From: an uncultured Ectothiorhodospiraceae bacterium
GTDB taxonomy: Bacteria; Pseudomonadota; Gammaproteobacteria; UBA9214
NCBI GenBank assembly: GCA_947258515.1
Contig: CAMYIO010000030.1
Coordinates: forward strand, 1-38,855
Length of the DNA stretch: 38,855 bases
Direction: 5' to 3'
Positions 9,201 through 17,293 of this stretch are shown here, piece by piece (positions within the stretch are counted from its first letter, which is position 1; each line of letters starts with the position of its first letter). A program made the position numbers and the translations under genes. Under the pieces are notes generated by a model, which was not told where the DNA came from, did not search any database, and worked only from the letters and a program-made list of their open reading frames with translations.

Positions 9201-10686
9201 GGTAGCTGACACGTGGCAGCACACTCAGATTGAGTCCCTCGACGACCACCTGCTCGCCCTGCAACAGGGTAAATCCTGTCACCTTGAGTGGCTTGACAGG
9301 AATGACGTGGATAGAACCCGCCGTGTCCGTGGTAATCTCGAACGCCCCTGTCAGTGTACCTTCCATGAGTTCGTGCTCGGGCAGCAAGATGTCAAACCAG
9401 GCCAGCGGCACCTCGGGCAACTCGAAGGCCAGCAGGGTGTTCTCCTGATGCATGAAGGCATCGATATCCTGCAGGGGGATATCCAGATCTTGCGGCAGAC
9501 TGGAAGTCAGTGGCCGGGTCGTCGTTTCATCGGTCATGCCCGAATAAATTGTCTCGACGCGCAAGCGTATACCAGGCAACAGCGACAAACGGAAGTTATT
9601 CTCGAGACGCAGCAACTCGGGGAGCTTTTCGTTGCTGTGCGTTTCCTTGATCTGCTTGACCAGCAGATTGCTGATGACGGTGATGTGTCCGGTGGTGTCC
9701 GCGATATTAAAAAGCAGGTCGCCGCTGAGTACTTCTTCCGTGGGTGGTATGACCGTACCTTTTACATAGCGCTGCAGCAATCGCTCGTTCGCCGTTATCC
9801 GGTAAGCACCGTCAAACACACCACTGTTGCCGTCATAGCGGCCTTCAAGCGTCAACTCGGAACGCTGCTTGCCGTCCGCATCGAGCTGCAGGTTTACAAG
9901 CTGCCACGTCTCTGGCGCATAGTGAGGCTCTTCGCCTGCGGCCTGCAGCGACAATTGCCCGGCTTCAGTTAGTAGCGCCGGGGTCAGCCGCAGTATCACC
10001 TGGGCACTTTCGGTCTCCGGCAGGGCCGCCAGTGCCGCGTCAATATCAAACACGGTTTCTATTGAATTGAAGCGGCCGCGTGTCAGCTGGTTGAGGACAA
10101 GACGGCCATCAAGGGCAATCAGCTCGTCCTCCTTGCCGGTATGGAAGTGCGCCTTCATATTGATAGCGCCCGTTGTTTTCGGCTTGATGCCACCACCGCT
10201 TATGCTGGCCGAGACTGATTGCTGATCCGGCAGTATTACCTCTGCATTGATATCCACATCCTGCAGGGTGTAACCGAGCCCGTGTTGCAACACCGCCAGC
10301 ACACCGGGAAAAATCCCGCCATCGGGTTCCGGTTCCGGCTTCTCCGGGGGATTGAATTCGCTCAGGTCAACATGGACATCCTGCAGTGCAAGCGTCTTGA
10401 TATTGGCATTCAGCAACAGCAGTGATGACAGACAGTAGCGCAACGTTCCCTGTTCCAGCTCGAAATGTCCGCCCGCATACTCCACGGCAACCTTGTTAAG
10501 GTGCAGTGACCAGGGGGTAAAGTGAATGTATTCAAGCTGCAGCGAATCAACCAGCGGGCCCACATGCTTGAGCAGCATCTTTTTCTGGAAGGCGGGATTA
10601 AAGACCAGCGCGGACAACACGGCAAGAACTAACAGCAGGCCAATCGGGATATAAAACCGGGGTCGTTTTAAATCAGCGAGCTGCAT
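6223..10686 (-). CDS. Giant AsmA-like envelope protein
   Basis: A 1487-residue protein with one N-terminal membrane anchor (about residues 12-30, FYIPIGLLLVLAVLSALVF) and a very long beta-rich periplasmic part. Repeated short patterns such as DVHVDLSEF, LLLNANIKTL and ATADLDLHRL are typical of the AsmA/YhdP/TamB group. The last 300 residues resemble the AsmA-like C-terminal region (LYFDMRMQSRDGVFRLLD, GPAIKFWGTV). Members are envelope proteins and several are thought to form hydrophobic grooves that carry phospholipids to the outer membrane; that role here is inference. It ends with a Pro/Thr/Ala-rich tail (about 45 residues, repeats of TPAG/TPTEAP/DTPAD) that looks unstructured. It stands alone, with its own candidate promoter near 10790. 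Confidence 0.8.
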   Translation of the reverse strand: MQLADLKRPRFYIPIGLLLVLAVLSALVFNPAFQKKMLLKHVGPLVDSLQLEYIHFTPWSLHLNKVAVEYAGGHFELEQGTLRYCLSSLLLLNANIKTLALQDVHVDLSEFNPPEKPEPEPDGGIFPGVLAVLQHGLGYTLQDVDINAEVILPDQQSVSASISGGGIKPKTTGAINMKAHFHTGKEDELIALDGRLVLNQLTRGRFNSIETVFDIDAALAALPETESAQVILRLTPALLTEAGQLSLQAAGEEPHYAPETWQLVNLQLDADGKQRSELTLEGRYDGNSGVFDGAYRITANERLLQRYVKGTVIPPTEEVLSGDLLFNIADTTGHITVISNLLVKQIKETHSNEKLPELLRLENNFRLSLLPGIRLRVETIYSGMTDETTTRPLTSSLPQDLDIPLQDIDAFMHQENTLLAFELPEVPLAWFDILLPEHELMEGTLTGAFEITTDTAGSIHVIPVKPLKVTGFTLLQGEQVVVEGLNLSVLPRVSYHGDALDVSLQELLVDAGKGTVATADMTATVPLAEQPGAINARATADLDLHRLVELLAIEPSGRQTLPKKLSLDFKTAIQQQADAVRVNALDANLLLDKKTRLLHLDLLQPLVMKSSAAGTRIANEKGQLATVNISDIQLGWFSAFVPNTTLKGQLQSADFTLAAQGQGVATLAAAKPVRLSHVTITGPDGPMLKDVAISVRPSIRLAPEGTGITYKDLTVTGQKQQLLAGSGELTLPGEADKPLLAEGQLDMDVQAFSRQPVVARALQGSIEAPLWLDANYKLAQGESSIDLSRLSANLRYADKQPRISLQADSNVRVRTNLSSRQSELGRARGKVTLTVANLTPEPFAGILAANGLSLTDANGKAVLSSDGKSLRVDTLEPFRVTGAVLKTGDKQVLQSFTLTLDSETVMQGDTLHAKLKQFNITFDKDRGKPALDANVDVIVKGRGDRTRVETLTANVNMQLPALLDQPAILPGHGLTAGELTSVTTLDSSGKLDSTTRVQGLKSRNDLPLELLEIQVGGQLNDNGTFDLSMPISTRGKSGESDLKLKLWDVHKEVGKNDLFVSVDSSVFYLNDILNTLNLVARTRAAREVGAELSEEQQAAIDAEKEAREALPDETAFWDVVPYKRYVTYNIKRLFYTDYLEVDDITGRAESSAGRLSLDDFKAQFHDSPIALNSVITFTPGEEPYNLEMQASVDRFDLATFLTELDPKSIPPAEGLFDVKVDAHGNSPNMAQYRNNLYFDMRMQSRDGVFRLLDPNDPLVTGSSNFAGAVGEGVSYVPTGLFGMGAVARLVNYIKAVPYDKVDAHFVRDESGNVEIRKYVVQSPEILMTANGGISYEEGVDVLHSPLKMESQLNLRGRGAAIFYDLDLLEDERDVYGYWTGPAIKFWGTVAQSESNLSEIIETAGKGAVLGGLTRPISGLIGNVRHLWMDEEGEPVEYTDAPPTSAPASETPADAPTEPLTGTPAGTPTEAPVDTPADYITNLPDYYE

Positions 10687-10745
10687 TCGGGATCCTTTTT
10701 ATCGACCACCCTGTAACTGGTGTCCGTCCATAAAGGCAGTAATTT

Positions 10746-10830
10746 CACGCAAAGACGCAAAGGCGCCAAGAGAGAGATATCAGCATGTAATTATAACAAT
10801 GACTTGTACCTTTGCGCGCTTTGCGTCGTG
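10746..10830. repeat. Imperfect inverted repeat upstream of the AsmA-like gene
   Basis: CACGCAAAGACGCAAAGG (10746-10763) and CCTTTGCGCGCTTTGCGTCGTG (10809-10830) are imperfect reverse complements with an AT-rich centre. Such CGCAAAG-rich elements are frequent in intergenic DNA of many bacteria. The candidate promoter of the AsmA-like gene lies in the loop. The rest of the 231-base gap shows nothing further. Confidence 0.5.
10790..10798 (-). promoter_or_regulatory. Candidate extended -10 promoter of the AsmA-like gene
   Basis: On the minus strand the sequence reads TGTTATAAT, an extended -10 box, about 100 bases ahead of the ATG at 10686. No convincing -35 hexamer is present, which is common for extended -10 promoters. 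Confidence 0.35.
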
Positions 10831-10917
10831 TCGAGAGTTTTTTCTTTCTGGATGGCGACTAACTACATAATAGCTGATAATAACTGAAGTATTAGACATC
10901 ACCTGCAGGAGTGGGAT

Positions 10918-11913
10918 TTACTTCGCCGCATCGGGGCCATCCACTTCCTCGACCTGCGTCCAGCCCGGGCCTGGATCATAGGCCGTCATCGCCCCGGCAA
11001 TGCTGGCGCTGTCCGGGCCCAGGTCCTGCTGGTAGACCATACCGGCATGGCTCACCATGAAACTCATCACCCCGCTGTCACCGTATTCAACCGGCCAGGC
11101 AATCACTGCAAACCCGGCACGCATCTGGTCCCCGATCAGGAAACTGTAGGCACCGCCCCGGGCATGTTCTCCCTGTGCATCCAGTATCCGGTAAAAGTAG
11201 CCATGGTAACCGCCACCCGGTGTGTGATCGGCCATTAACGGCCCCAGTGGACTGGGCGTTTCACCGGGCCCGACCTCCCAGTACAAGCCGTCCCGGGTCC
11301 CGGGTGTGCTGATAAAGCGTTGCGCATATTCCAGCAAACCGTCTCCATTTCGATCCTTCTCGGCGTATTCCATCTGTGCATCGTAGTAGGCGAGCACGGC
11401 CTGCATGGTCGCGAGTTCATTCCTGCCGATGCGTCTTATGCGCATGCGTTCCAGGCCCTCATCGACATCAAAATACCAGCCGCTTGCCCCGCTCACGACG
11501 GGAATGGGCAAGGTCCAGTCATGGTCTCCGACGGCAATCAGCATTTTACCGTCACCTTCCGGCAACAGCGTATTGTGCTTTTCCCAGGCAGCAATAAAAC
11601 GGTCGACATCTTCTTCATCCACGTCATCCAGTGGCAAAACCTCGCGGTAGTCCGCACCGAGTACCTGGCCAAGCATTTCCGTATCCTTGCTGGTAAGCGA
11701 TTGCACAAATGCACTCGCTGCCTCCCCGGGCGCGGCAAAAACGGCCTGACCCAGAACGGGATCGACCGTCAACTCCACGCTTGCCTGATCCGGTCCGGAA
11801 CACGCCGCTGACAACAGCATCGCGCCCGCGGCCATCGCAGTGAACAGGTCTTTAGCCATGGCGTGTAACCGGCTGACAACAGTCTGTTGAGTGATTTCTG
11901 ATCGTTCGTTCAT
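10918..11913 (-). CDS. DUF2950 family protein, probable lipoprotein
   Basis: A 331-residue protein recognised as DUF2950 by its long conserved C-terminal half (FYRILDAQG...GGAYSFLIGDQMRAGFAVIAWPVEYGDSGVMSFMV). The N-terminus carries a short basic lead and a hydrophobic segment ending LLSAACSG, which could be a lipobox with an unusual Ser at -3, so export to the periplasm and lipid attachment are likely. The ATG at 11913 is set by a strong AGGAG seven bases upstream. It lies 12 bases after the DUF3300 gene; the two families are often neighbours, pointing to a joint but unknown envelope function. An acidic stretch (PLDDVDEEDVDRF) follows the signal region. Confidence 0.85.
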   Translation of the reverse strand: MNERSEITQQTVVSRLHAMAKDLFTAMAAGAMLLSAACSGPDQASVELTVDPVLGQAVFAAPGEAASAFVQSLTSKDTEMLGQVLGADYREVLPLDDVDEEDVDRFIAAWEKHNTLLPEGDGKMLIAVGDHDWTLPIPVVSGASGWYFDVDEGLERMRIRRIGRNELATMQAVLAYYDAQMEYAEKDRNGDGLLEYAQRFISTPGTRDGLYWEVGPGETPSPLGPLMADHTPGGGYHGYFYRILDAQGEHARGGAYSFLIGDQMRAGFAVIAWPVEYGDSGVMSFMVSHAGMVYQQDLGPDSASIAGAMTAYDPGPGWTQVEEVDGPDAAK

Positions 11914-11925
11914 GTCGCTCTCCTG

Positions 11926-13275
11926 TTATCGCCCACGTCCGCCACCGCCACGACCGCCACCCCCGCCGCCACGGCCACCGCCGCGACTGCTCATGGAACG
12001 GTTACTCGACTGGCCACGATTGATACTCTGGCGGGATTTCTGTGCATTACCCGCGCCCTTGAGGGCGCTGTCCCTGGATTTTGTTTGCCTGCTGGCTGTA
12101 TCACGTGACTTGCCAGCGTCACGTGCCTTGCCGGTATCACGGCTCTGCAGCGAACCCGTGGCCTTATCTCGATCCATTCCCTTGGCAGCATCGCGTGTCT
12201 TGCCGGCACCCCGATCACCCAGCTTGCCCTGCGCAACCTCGCGGTTGGCCTTATTCACCGAATCCCGCGCCTTGTCACCTCCTGCACCCTTTAGTTCTTT
12301 TCGGCCTTCGGACGGATCGACCCCACGCCTGTCAAGCGACTCCCTGGCCTTGTCACGCTGGGCATCACGGCCCCGGAAATCCTCGCGCGTGTCGGCCCCG
12401 CCGCGCTTGTTATCAAACTGCTGGCGGCTTTTCCCATCCTTGTAAGGCACACCACGACGATTGTTGGCATTGTGGTTCCAGTTGGTATTCTTCCTGCTGG
12501 CGTCGAGCTTGTTGCGATTGACGTTGATGTTGTTGTACCTGTTGACGTTGATATCGACGCTGCCGCGGCCGCGGCCCCAGTGACAACCGCCCCAGAGTGC
12601 ATTGGTGATGCCGACACCAATACCGAAACCGATACCTCTCACCACGGCGGAACCAAACCCATAACCATAGGGACGGTAATACCACGGTGTGTAGCGAGGC
12701 CACCACCAGGCGCCATAGATGATAGTGGGATTGTAGGATGGCACATAGATGATCTGGGGGTCGGCCGGCTCGATGATAATGACCGTCTCACTGGAGGACG
12801 GCGCTTCCACGATCACCGTCTGCTGCTCGGTCGTCTCGAGATTACCCTCTTCTTTGGCCTTGCTGCGTAACGTCTGGACGGTGTCCATGACGCCGTCCGA
12901 ATCGGCCAGGAAGGCATCACCCACATTCTGCACCCAGTCCGGCTGCTCCCCCATCATGGCCAACACCTGTGGAAAGGCAACCAGCGACATCACGCTGGGG
13001 TCCCAGGACTTGTCCTGCACGGCCTCCACCGCTGCATCACCGTCCTGGTCGGGGTTGTCATTCGACCACTTGACGGCCTCGGCCACATCCGCAGGATAGG
13101 TCGTGGCCATCAGGATCTGTGCCAGCAATGCGTCCGGGTACAGCGCAATCGGCGCCATCATCTGGTCAAGCTCAGCCTCGCTGAAAGTCGCATCCTCAGC
13201 ATGCACGGTGCCGGGAGACAGACAAAGCATGGTGGCAAATACGAGTTCGCCAAGAGTCGCTAACAGTTTTCTCAT
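11926..13275 (-). CDS. DUF3300 family protein with RGG-rich tail
   Basis: The ATG at 13275 is preceded by AAGGGGAA and opens a clean signal peptide (MRKLLATLGELVFATMLCLS, cleaved near VHAED), giving 449 residues. An in-frame start 33 bases upstream lacks these signals. The DUF3300 domain covers about residues 30-190 (LDQMMAPIALYPDALLAQIL and the PQVLAMM region). A short Tyr/Trp/Gly stretch follows (YGAWWWPRYTPWYYRPYGYG), as in many members. The last ~200 residues are low complexity: Asn/Arg repeats, many RD/KARD/KSRD units, then a pure Gly/Arg end (GGGRGGGGGGRGGGGRGR). The protein is therefore strongly basic at its C-terminus. It forms a two-gene operon with the DUF2950 gene. Function unknown. 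Confidence 0.85.
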   Translation of the reverse strand: MRKLLATLGELVFATMLCLSPGTVHAEDATFSEAELDQMMAPIALYPDALLAQILMATTYPADVAEAVKWSNDNPDQDGDAAVEAVQDKSWDPSVMSLVAFPQVLAMMGEQPDWVQNVGDAFLADSDGVMDTVQTLRSKAKEEGNLETTEQQTVIVEAPSSSETVIIIEPADPQIIYVPSYNPTIIYGAWWWPRYTPWYYRPYGYGFGSAVVRGIGFGIGVGITNALWGGCHWGRGRGSVDINVNRYNNINVNRNKLDASRKNTNWNHNANNRRGVPYKDGKSRQQFDNKRGGADTREDFRGRDAQRDKARESLDRRGVDPSEGRKELKGAGGDKARDSVNKANREVAQGKLGDRGAGKTRDAAKGMDRDKATGSLQSRDTGKARDAGKSRDTASRQTKSRDSALKGAGNAQKSRQSINRGQSSNRSMSSRGGGRGGGGGGRGGGGRGR

Positions 13276-13363
13276 AAGTTGTTCCCCTTGCATCTGACGT
13301 CCTGACACGGGTCAGGCCGGTTTCCCGCCTGTCTCGCGGCCAACAGCCGCGAGACAAATCCGG

Positions 13364-14263
13364 CTATGCAGCCGAACCACTAACAATATGTATATCGCGC
13401 TGCGGAAACGGGATGCCGATGCCGGCCTCATCAAAGCGGTTCTTGATGGTCTCGGTGGCATCAAACTTGACGCCCCAGTAGTCCCCGGATTTGGTCCAGA
13501 CACGCACAATAAAATTGACACTGCTGTCCGCAAGCTCGGCGACCACAACCTGCGGTGCCGGATCAGGCAGGATACGTTCCTCCTTGCTGATGATGTCATT
13601 GAGCACGTCCCTGACCTTTGACAGGTCTGCATCGTAGGCGACACCGACGGTCATATCGACACGGCGGTTTTCCTCCGCCGAGTAATTAATGATGTTGTCA
13701 CCGGATATTTTCGCATTCGGAATGATAATGGTCTTGTTGTCGCCGGTTTTCAGGGTGGTGGTAAAAATCTGCATATCCTTGACAACACCGGCCACGCCGG
13801 CAGCCTCGACAAAATCCCCGACCTTGAAGGGACGAAACATAATCATCAGGAAACCGGCCGCGAAGTTTGCCAGCGATCCCTGCAAGGCCAGACCCACGGC
13901 AAGACCGGCAGCACCGAGAATGGCAATAAAGGAGGTCGTCTGTATGCCGAGCTGACCGAGTGCCGCGATGACGACGAAAGCCAGCAAGGCAATGTAGGTA
14001 ATACTGCCGACGAAACCGATGATGATGGGATCAACACCGCCCTTTTCCATCATGCGACGCACGCCGCGGCGGATACCCTTCGCGACCCAGCGACCAATAA
14101 TAAAGATGGCCAGCGCGGCCAGGACCTTGATTCCCCAGTCGGTGGCCAGATCCTGCACCGTCAACCATAACTGACTGACATCCTCGACACTGGTCGGAAT
14201 AACCTCCATGACATCCATGGGAGTGGCTGTTTCTGTGGTTGCTGTTGCTTCGCTGGGATCCAT
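13364..14263 (-). CDS. mscS: Small-conductance mechanosensitive channel MscS
   Basis: A 299-residue inner-membrane channel that releases solutes on hypo-osmotic shock. Three hydrophobic helices lie at about 40-60, 75-100 and 105-140. The third has the Ala/Gly pattern of the pore helix (ILGAAGLAVGLALQGSLANFAAG) followed by RPFKVGDFVE, the start of the MscS beta domain. The C-terminal alpha/beta part ends with IPFPQRDIHI, the usual family end. I prefer the ATG at 14263, with AAAGGAG at good spacing, over the TTG one codon earlier. The first ~30 residues are Thr/Glu-rich and not conserved. Confidence 0.93.
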   Translation of the reverse strand: MDPSEATATTETATPMDVMEVIPTSVEDVSQLWLTVQDLATDWGIKVLAALAIFIIGRWVAKGIRRGVRRMMEKGGVDPIIIGFVGSITYIALLAFVVIAALGQLGIQTTSFIAILGAAGLAVGLALQGSLANFAAGFLMIMFRPFKVGDFVEAAGVAGVVKDMQIFTTTLKTGDNKTIIIPNAKISGDNIINYSAEENRRVDMTVGVAYDADLSKVRDVLNDIISKEERILPDPAPQVVVAELADSSVNFIVRVWTKSGDYWGVKFDATETIKNRFDEAGIGIPFPQRDIHIVSGSAA

Positions 14264-14525
14264 CAACGTTCTCCTTTAAGTAAAAAATTGCTTGCACATA
14301 CCGGGTCATTCATCGAGGAAACCCTGAATAAATCAGAAAAATCATGGCATTCAAATAGTGCAATATCTGCTGGACGCGCGCTGTGCACCCTGCATGGATT
14401 ATTTGAATTAATCAGGGCATCAATAATTCGTCATAGCCGCGCATTAAACCATTAATTGCCCGTCTTGAAAACAATCATGCACATAAATCAGCACACACAG
14501 ACCGGTTCTTGACAATCGGTCACGT
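14264..14525. other. Intergenic gap with a degenerate inverted repeat
   Basis: This 262-base AT-rich gap holds ACCCTGAATAAATCA (14321-14335) and an imperfect inverted partner TGAATTAATCAGGGC (14404-14418). The ends resemble short dispersed elements common in gammaproteobacteria. No reading frame with coding features and no clear promoter is seen, although mscS must start transcription here or upstream. Confidence 0.4.
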
Positions 14526-15548
14526 TTACTGGAAAAGGCGCTGCTTCGCCACCAGTTCATCACGCGGAAACGTTATGGTCAGCACAATGCGCCTGATCTC
14601 GTCACCCAGTAATAATTCAGTCAGCTCCAGATCATTTGCGGCACCGGGTGCTTGTTCGTCACGCTTGATATTCATCTGGCTGAGTCGCATGGTGATGTGC
14701 CGGGCCTTGAAATGTTCTGCAGGATGACCGAGCACCTCTGTAATGCGATCAATATAGTCATCCAGCGTCAGCAACCGCGCACTGGCCTGTTCGAACGCCT
14801 GCGTCGTGTGCTGCTGCTGTTGCAGCAGCGCATCGAGGTCCTCTGCCCCGGCATCCCTGTCCTCGAGCAGTGACGACAGACTGGCCTGTTTCACCTGCGC
14901 CAGCCTGAGTTGCATGTCCAGCAGCAGCTGTGTTTCCTTGAGCGAATGCCGGTCGGCTATCATGGCGGTGATGCGTTCAAGCACATAGGCCACCAGCACT
15001 TCAAACGCCCGCTGTTCCAGCTCCTGGCGCAATTGTGCTTCCGATGCGGCCGGCTTGACGACCTTGCGGTCCTTGAAACTGACACTGGTCTGCAATACGT
15101 CCCGCTTGATGATATCGCCACCGCCCTCCACCCCCAGTACCGTGCGCTCGCTGCGCTGCATGTTTAACAGGGCATAACAGGGTTGCTGTGCACTTTTGTC
15201 ACCCGCGAAATAGTCATGGACCTCATCATTGCGGCTCAGCACCTGGCGCATATCCTCAACCCCGGTAAAGAAGGCCCGCACCATCGGATCACTGCTCCAT
15301 GCCGTCCTGTTGACTGCTACCGGACCCGGTACACTCGCCACGATTTCCTTGCTGAACGCGAGGGCGCGCTCGACAGGTTGCCGGAGTTTTTTCCGGTAGT
15401 TACTGACAGCACGCAGCTTCGGGTTGATCTCGTCAACAACGTGCTCGATGGCCAGCCGCACTTCTTCATCCCTGGCACGCGCGGCTGCCCTTGCCGCCCG
15501 GCGTTGACCAAGGCTTTGTTTGATTCGGGCTATCAGTTGTTGGAGCAT
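14526..15548 (-). CDS. Conserved-looking hypothetical protein, coiled coil
   Basis: I do not recognise this 340-residue protein. It has no signal peptide or membrane helix and looks cytosolic. The N-terminus is strongly basic (RRAARAAARARDEE). Helical, Gln- and Leu-rich stretches around residues 175-265 (EAQLRQELEQRAFEVL, LLLDMQLRLAQVKQASLSSLL, LLQQQQHTTQAFEQ) suggest coiled coils. A middle block (WSSDPMVRAFFTGVEDMRQVL, YALLNMQRSERTVLG) and the end (LLGDEIRRIVLTITFPRDEL) look globular. It lies 55 bases after the antiporter gene on the same strand, so the two may be co-transcribed, with mscS further on. No function is proposed. Confidence 0.75.
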   Translation of the reverse strand: MLQQLIARIKQSLGQRRAARAAARARDEEVRLAIEHVVDEINPKLRAVSNYRKKLRQPVERALAFSKEIVASVPGPVAVNRTAWSSDPMVRAFFTGVEDMRQVLSRNDEVHDYFAGDKSAQQPCYALLNMQRSERTVLGVEGGGDIIKRDVLQTSVSFKDRKVVKPAASEAQLRQELEQRAFEVLVAYVLERITAMIADRHSLKETQLLLDMQLRLAQVKQASLSSLLEDRDAGAEDLDALLQQQQHTTQAFEQASARLLTLDDYIDRITEVLGHPAEHFKARHITMRLSQMNIKRDEQAPGAANDLELTELLLGDEIRRIVLTITFPRDELVAKQRLFQ

Positions 15549-15603
15549 CGTTTAATTGCTTTCAGTTTGCTGGCGACTGTGTCCGGGCACGTCATACTTG
15601 CGC

Positions 15604-17235
15604 TCATGCGCCCGCGGGTGTTTGCGGGGGTGCGCCGGTGGAAGCAGACTCAGCTGTTTTGTCGATAGCATCACCGAAACAGGCAATGACTTCTTCAGCA
15701 TAACCAATACCGGCCTCGGCGTAAAAACTCCAGGTGGCTTCCACGCCTGCGTCCTTGAGGATTGCCGCATCTTCCGGGTATTGCACCACGGCAAAGAGAT
15801 GCCCGTCAGTGCGGTGGCTGCGGATCCCGCGGGTGACGCCAAGATTCTGTTCAAGCTCGGGAAGCGCCAGCATCACCACCGAGACCTTGCCTTTTCCGGT
15901 TCTTGCCCAGAACTCATCATCGGTTGCATCGGCGTGGATGACATTGCGACCGGCCGCGACATGCCGGGACACCGTGTCGGGGTCAACGTCGATACCGAGC
16001 AGCCAGTCGCCGTAGTGCTTATTAAGGGTATCGTATGCGCTGCTACCGACACGGCCCATGCCAACGATCGCAATACGTGCCTCCCCCGGGTCAATGGGCG
16101 CATCCTCCGGCAGGGGGGTAGCCGTCTCGAAAAGGGCAATGTGCGCCCTGAACTTTTTATACAGCGTGCGTGAACCCGCATTCAGGGGGGCAGCCGCAAT
16201 AAAGGTCAGGGTCAGCGCCAGGGCGATGATTACCAGCCAGTCACTGCTCAGCCAGCCGTTGGCGACGGCAATGGCCCCGACGATCAGGCCGAATTCACTG
16301 TAGTTGGCAAGCGCCAGCGAGGCGAACAGCGAGGTGCGTGCACGCAGCCGGAAGCGGGTGAACAAACCGAAATACAGCATCACCTTGAGCATGACGACCA
16401 CGGCCAGACCCAGCGCTACCAGCAATGCGGAAACGCTGATGGTACCGGACATACCGATACTCAGGAAGAAACCGACCAGCAGCAGGTCCTTGAAGCCAAG
16501 CAGCTTTTTCGACAACTCGCCCGCAGCGGGGTGTGCCGCCAGCAGCGCCCCGACAATCAGCGCACCCAGGTCGCCCTTCACATCGACCATGTTGAACAGT
16601 GACCAACCACCAAAAGCCAGTGCCAGACCGAGGAGGATCTGTAATTCATTATGACCGGCGCGGTTCATCAGGTTCATCAGCACACCACGTAGCGGGATCA
16701 GTGCGAACAGTGCCAGCGCCCATGGCGAGGGAATCTTCCCGGCTGACACGGCAAGAAACAGCACCGCAAAGATATCCTGCATAATCAGGGTGCCAATCGC
16801 GAGTTGCCCGTATTTCGAGGTGTATTCACCCTTCTCCTCCAGCACCTTGACCGCAAAGACGGTACTGGAAAAACTGAGCGCGAATCCGATCAGCAGTGCA
16901 ATCCTGAAATTCACATCGGCGAAGATTGCCAGACCCGTCAGGCTCAGCCAGTAAAGCGCTGTCCCGAAGAGTGCGATGACTGCCAGCATGTGCAGGGTCG
17001 TGCCGGCCCAGATGACCGGACGCAGCAGTGAGCGCACATCCAGTTTCAGGCCGATGGTGAACAGCAGCAGTGTGACGCCGAGATTGCCGATCGCAGCGAG
17101 TTTTACGTGGTCGACGAAACCCAGGGCATTGAGGACAAACCCGGCGATCAGGTAGCCCACCAGCGGCGGCAGGCCAAAGCGTACGGCCAGCAGTCCGGAT
17201 ACCAGGGCAGGCCCAAGCCAGTAAAGGTCATTCAT
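15604..17235 (-). CDS. CPA2 cation/proton antiporter with TrkA-N domain (KefB/KefC-like)
   Basis: An inner-membrane antiporter of 543 residues. The first ~365 residues form about 11-12 hydrophobic helices with the CPA2 patterns FGLPPLVGYLIAGF and LLFTIGLKLDVRSLL. A cytosolic Rossmann (TrkA-N) domain follows, with the nucleotide-binding motif GMGRVGSSAYD starting at G392 and the acidic end of the second strand in LLGIDVDPD. KefB/KefC proteins exchange potassium for protons and protect against electrophiles; the close relative YbaL is less well understood. The ligand-gated subtype cannot be fixed from sequence alone. There is no KefF/KefG partner nearby. Together with mscS it makes this a region for ion and osmotic balance. 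Confidence 0.88.
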   Translation of the reverse strand: MNDLYWLGPALVSGLLAVRFGLPPLVGYLIAGFVLNALGFVDHVKLAAIGNLGVTLLLFTIGLKLDVRSLLRPVIWAGTTLHMLAVIALFGTALYWLSLTGLAIFADVNFRIALLIGFALSFSSTVFAVKVLEEKGEYTSKYGQLAIGTLIMQDIFAVLFLAVSAGKIPSPWALALFALIPLRGVLMNLMNRAGHNELQILLGLALAFGGWSLFNMVDVKGDLGALIVGALLAAHPAAGELSKKLLGFKDLLLVGFFLSIGMSGTISVSALLVALGLAVVVMLKVMLYFGLFTRFRLRARTSLFASLALANYSEFGLIVGAIAVANGWLSSDWLVIIALALTLTFIAAAPLNAGSRTLYKKFRAHIALFETATPLPEDAPIDPGEARIAIVGMGRVGSSAYDTLNKHYGDWLLGIDVDPDTVSRHVAAGRNVIHADATDDEFWARTGKGKVSVVMLALPELEQNLGVTRGIRSHRTDGHLFAVVQYPEDAAILKDAGVEATWSFYAEAGIGYAEEVIACFGDAIDKTAESASTGAPPQTPAGA

Positions 17236-17293
17236 GGCATGAAAACATCAGGCGCTATCCGGCTTGTTATTGCTATGCCGCAACGGCTGGAAG

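Noticed and set aside
9052-9972. Plus-strand open frame (306 codons) opposite the AsmA-like gene
   Set aside because: Low-quality composition rich in Arg/Gln/His, typical of antisense frames.
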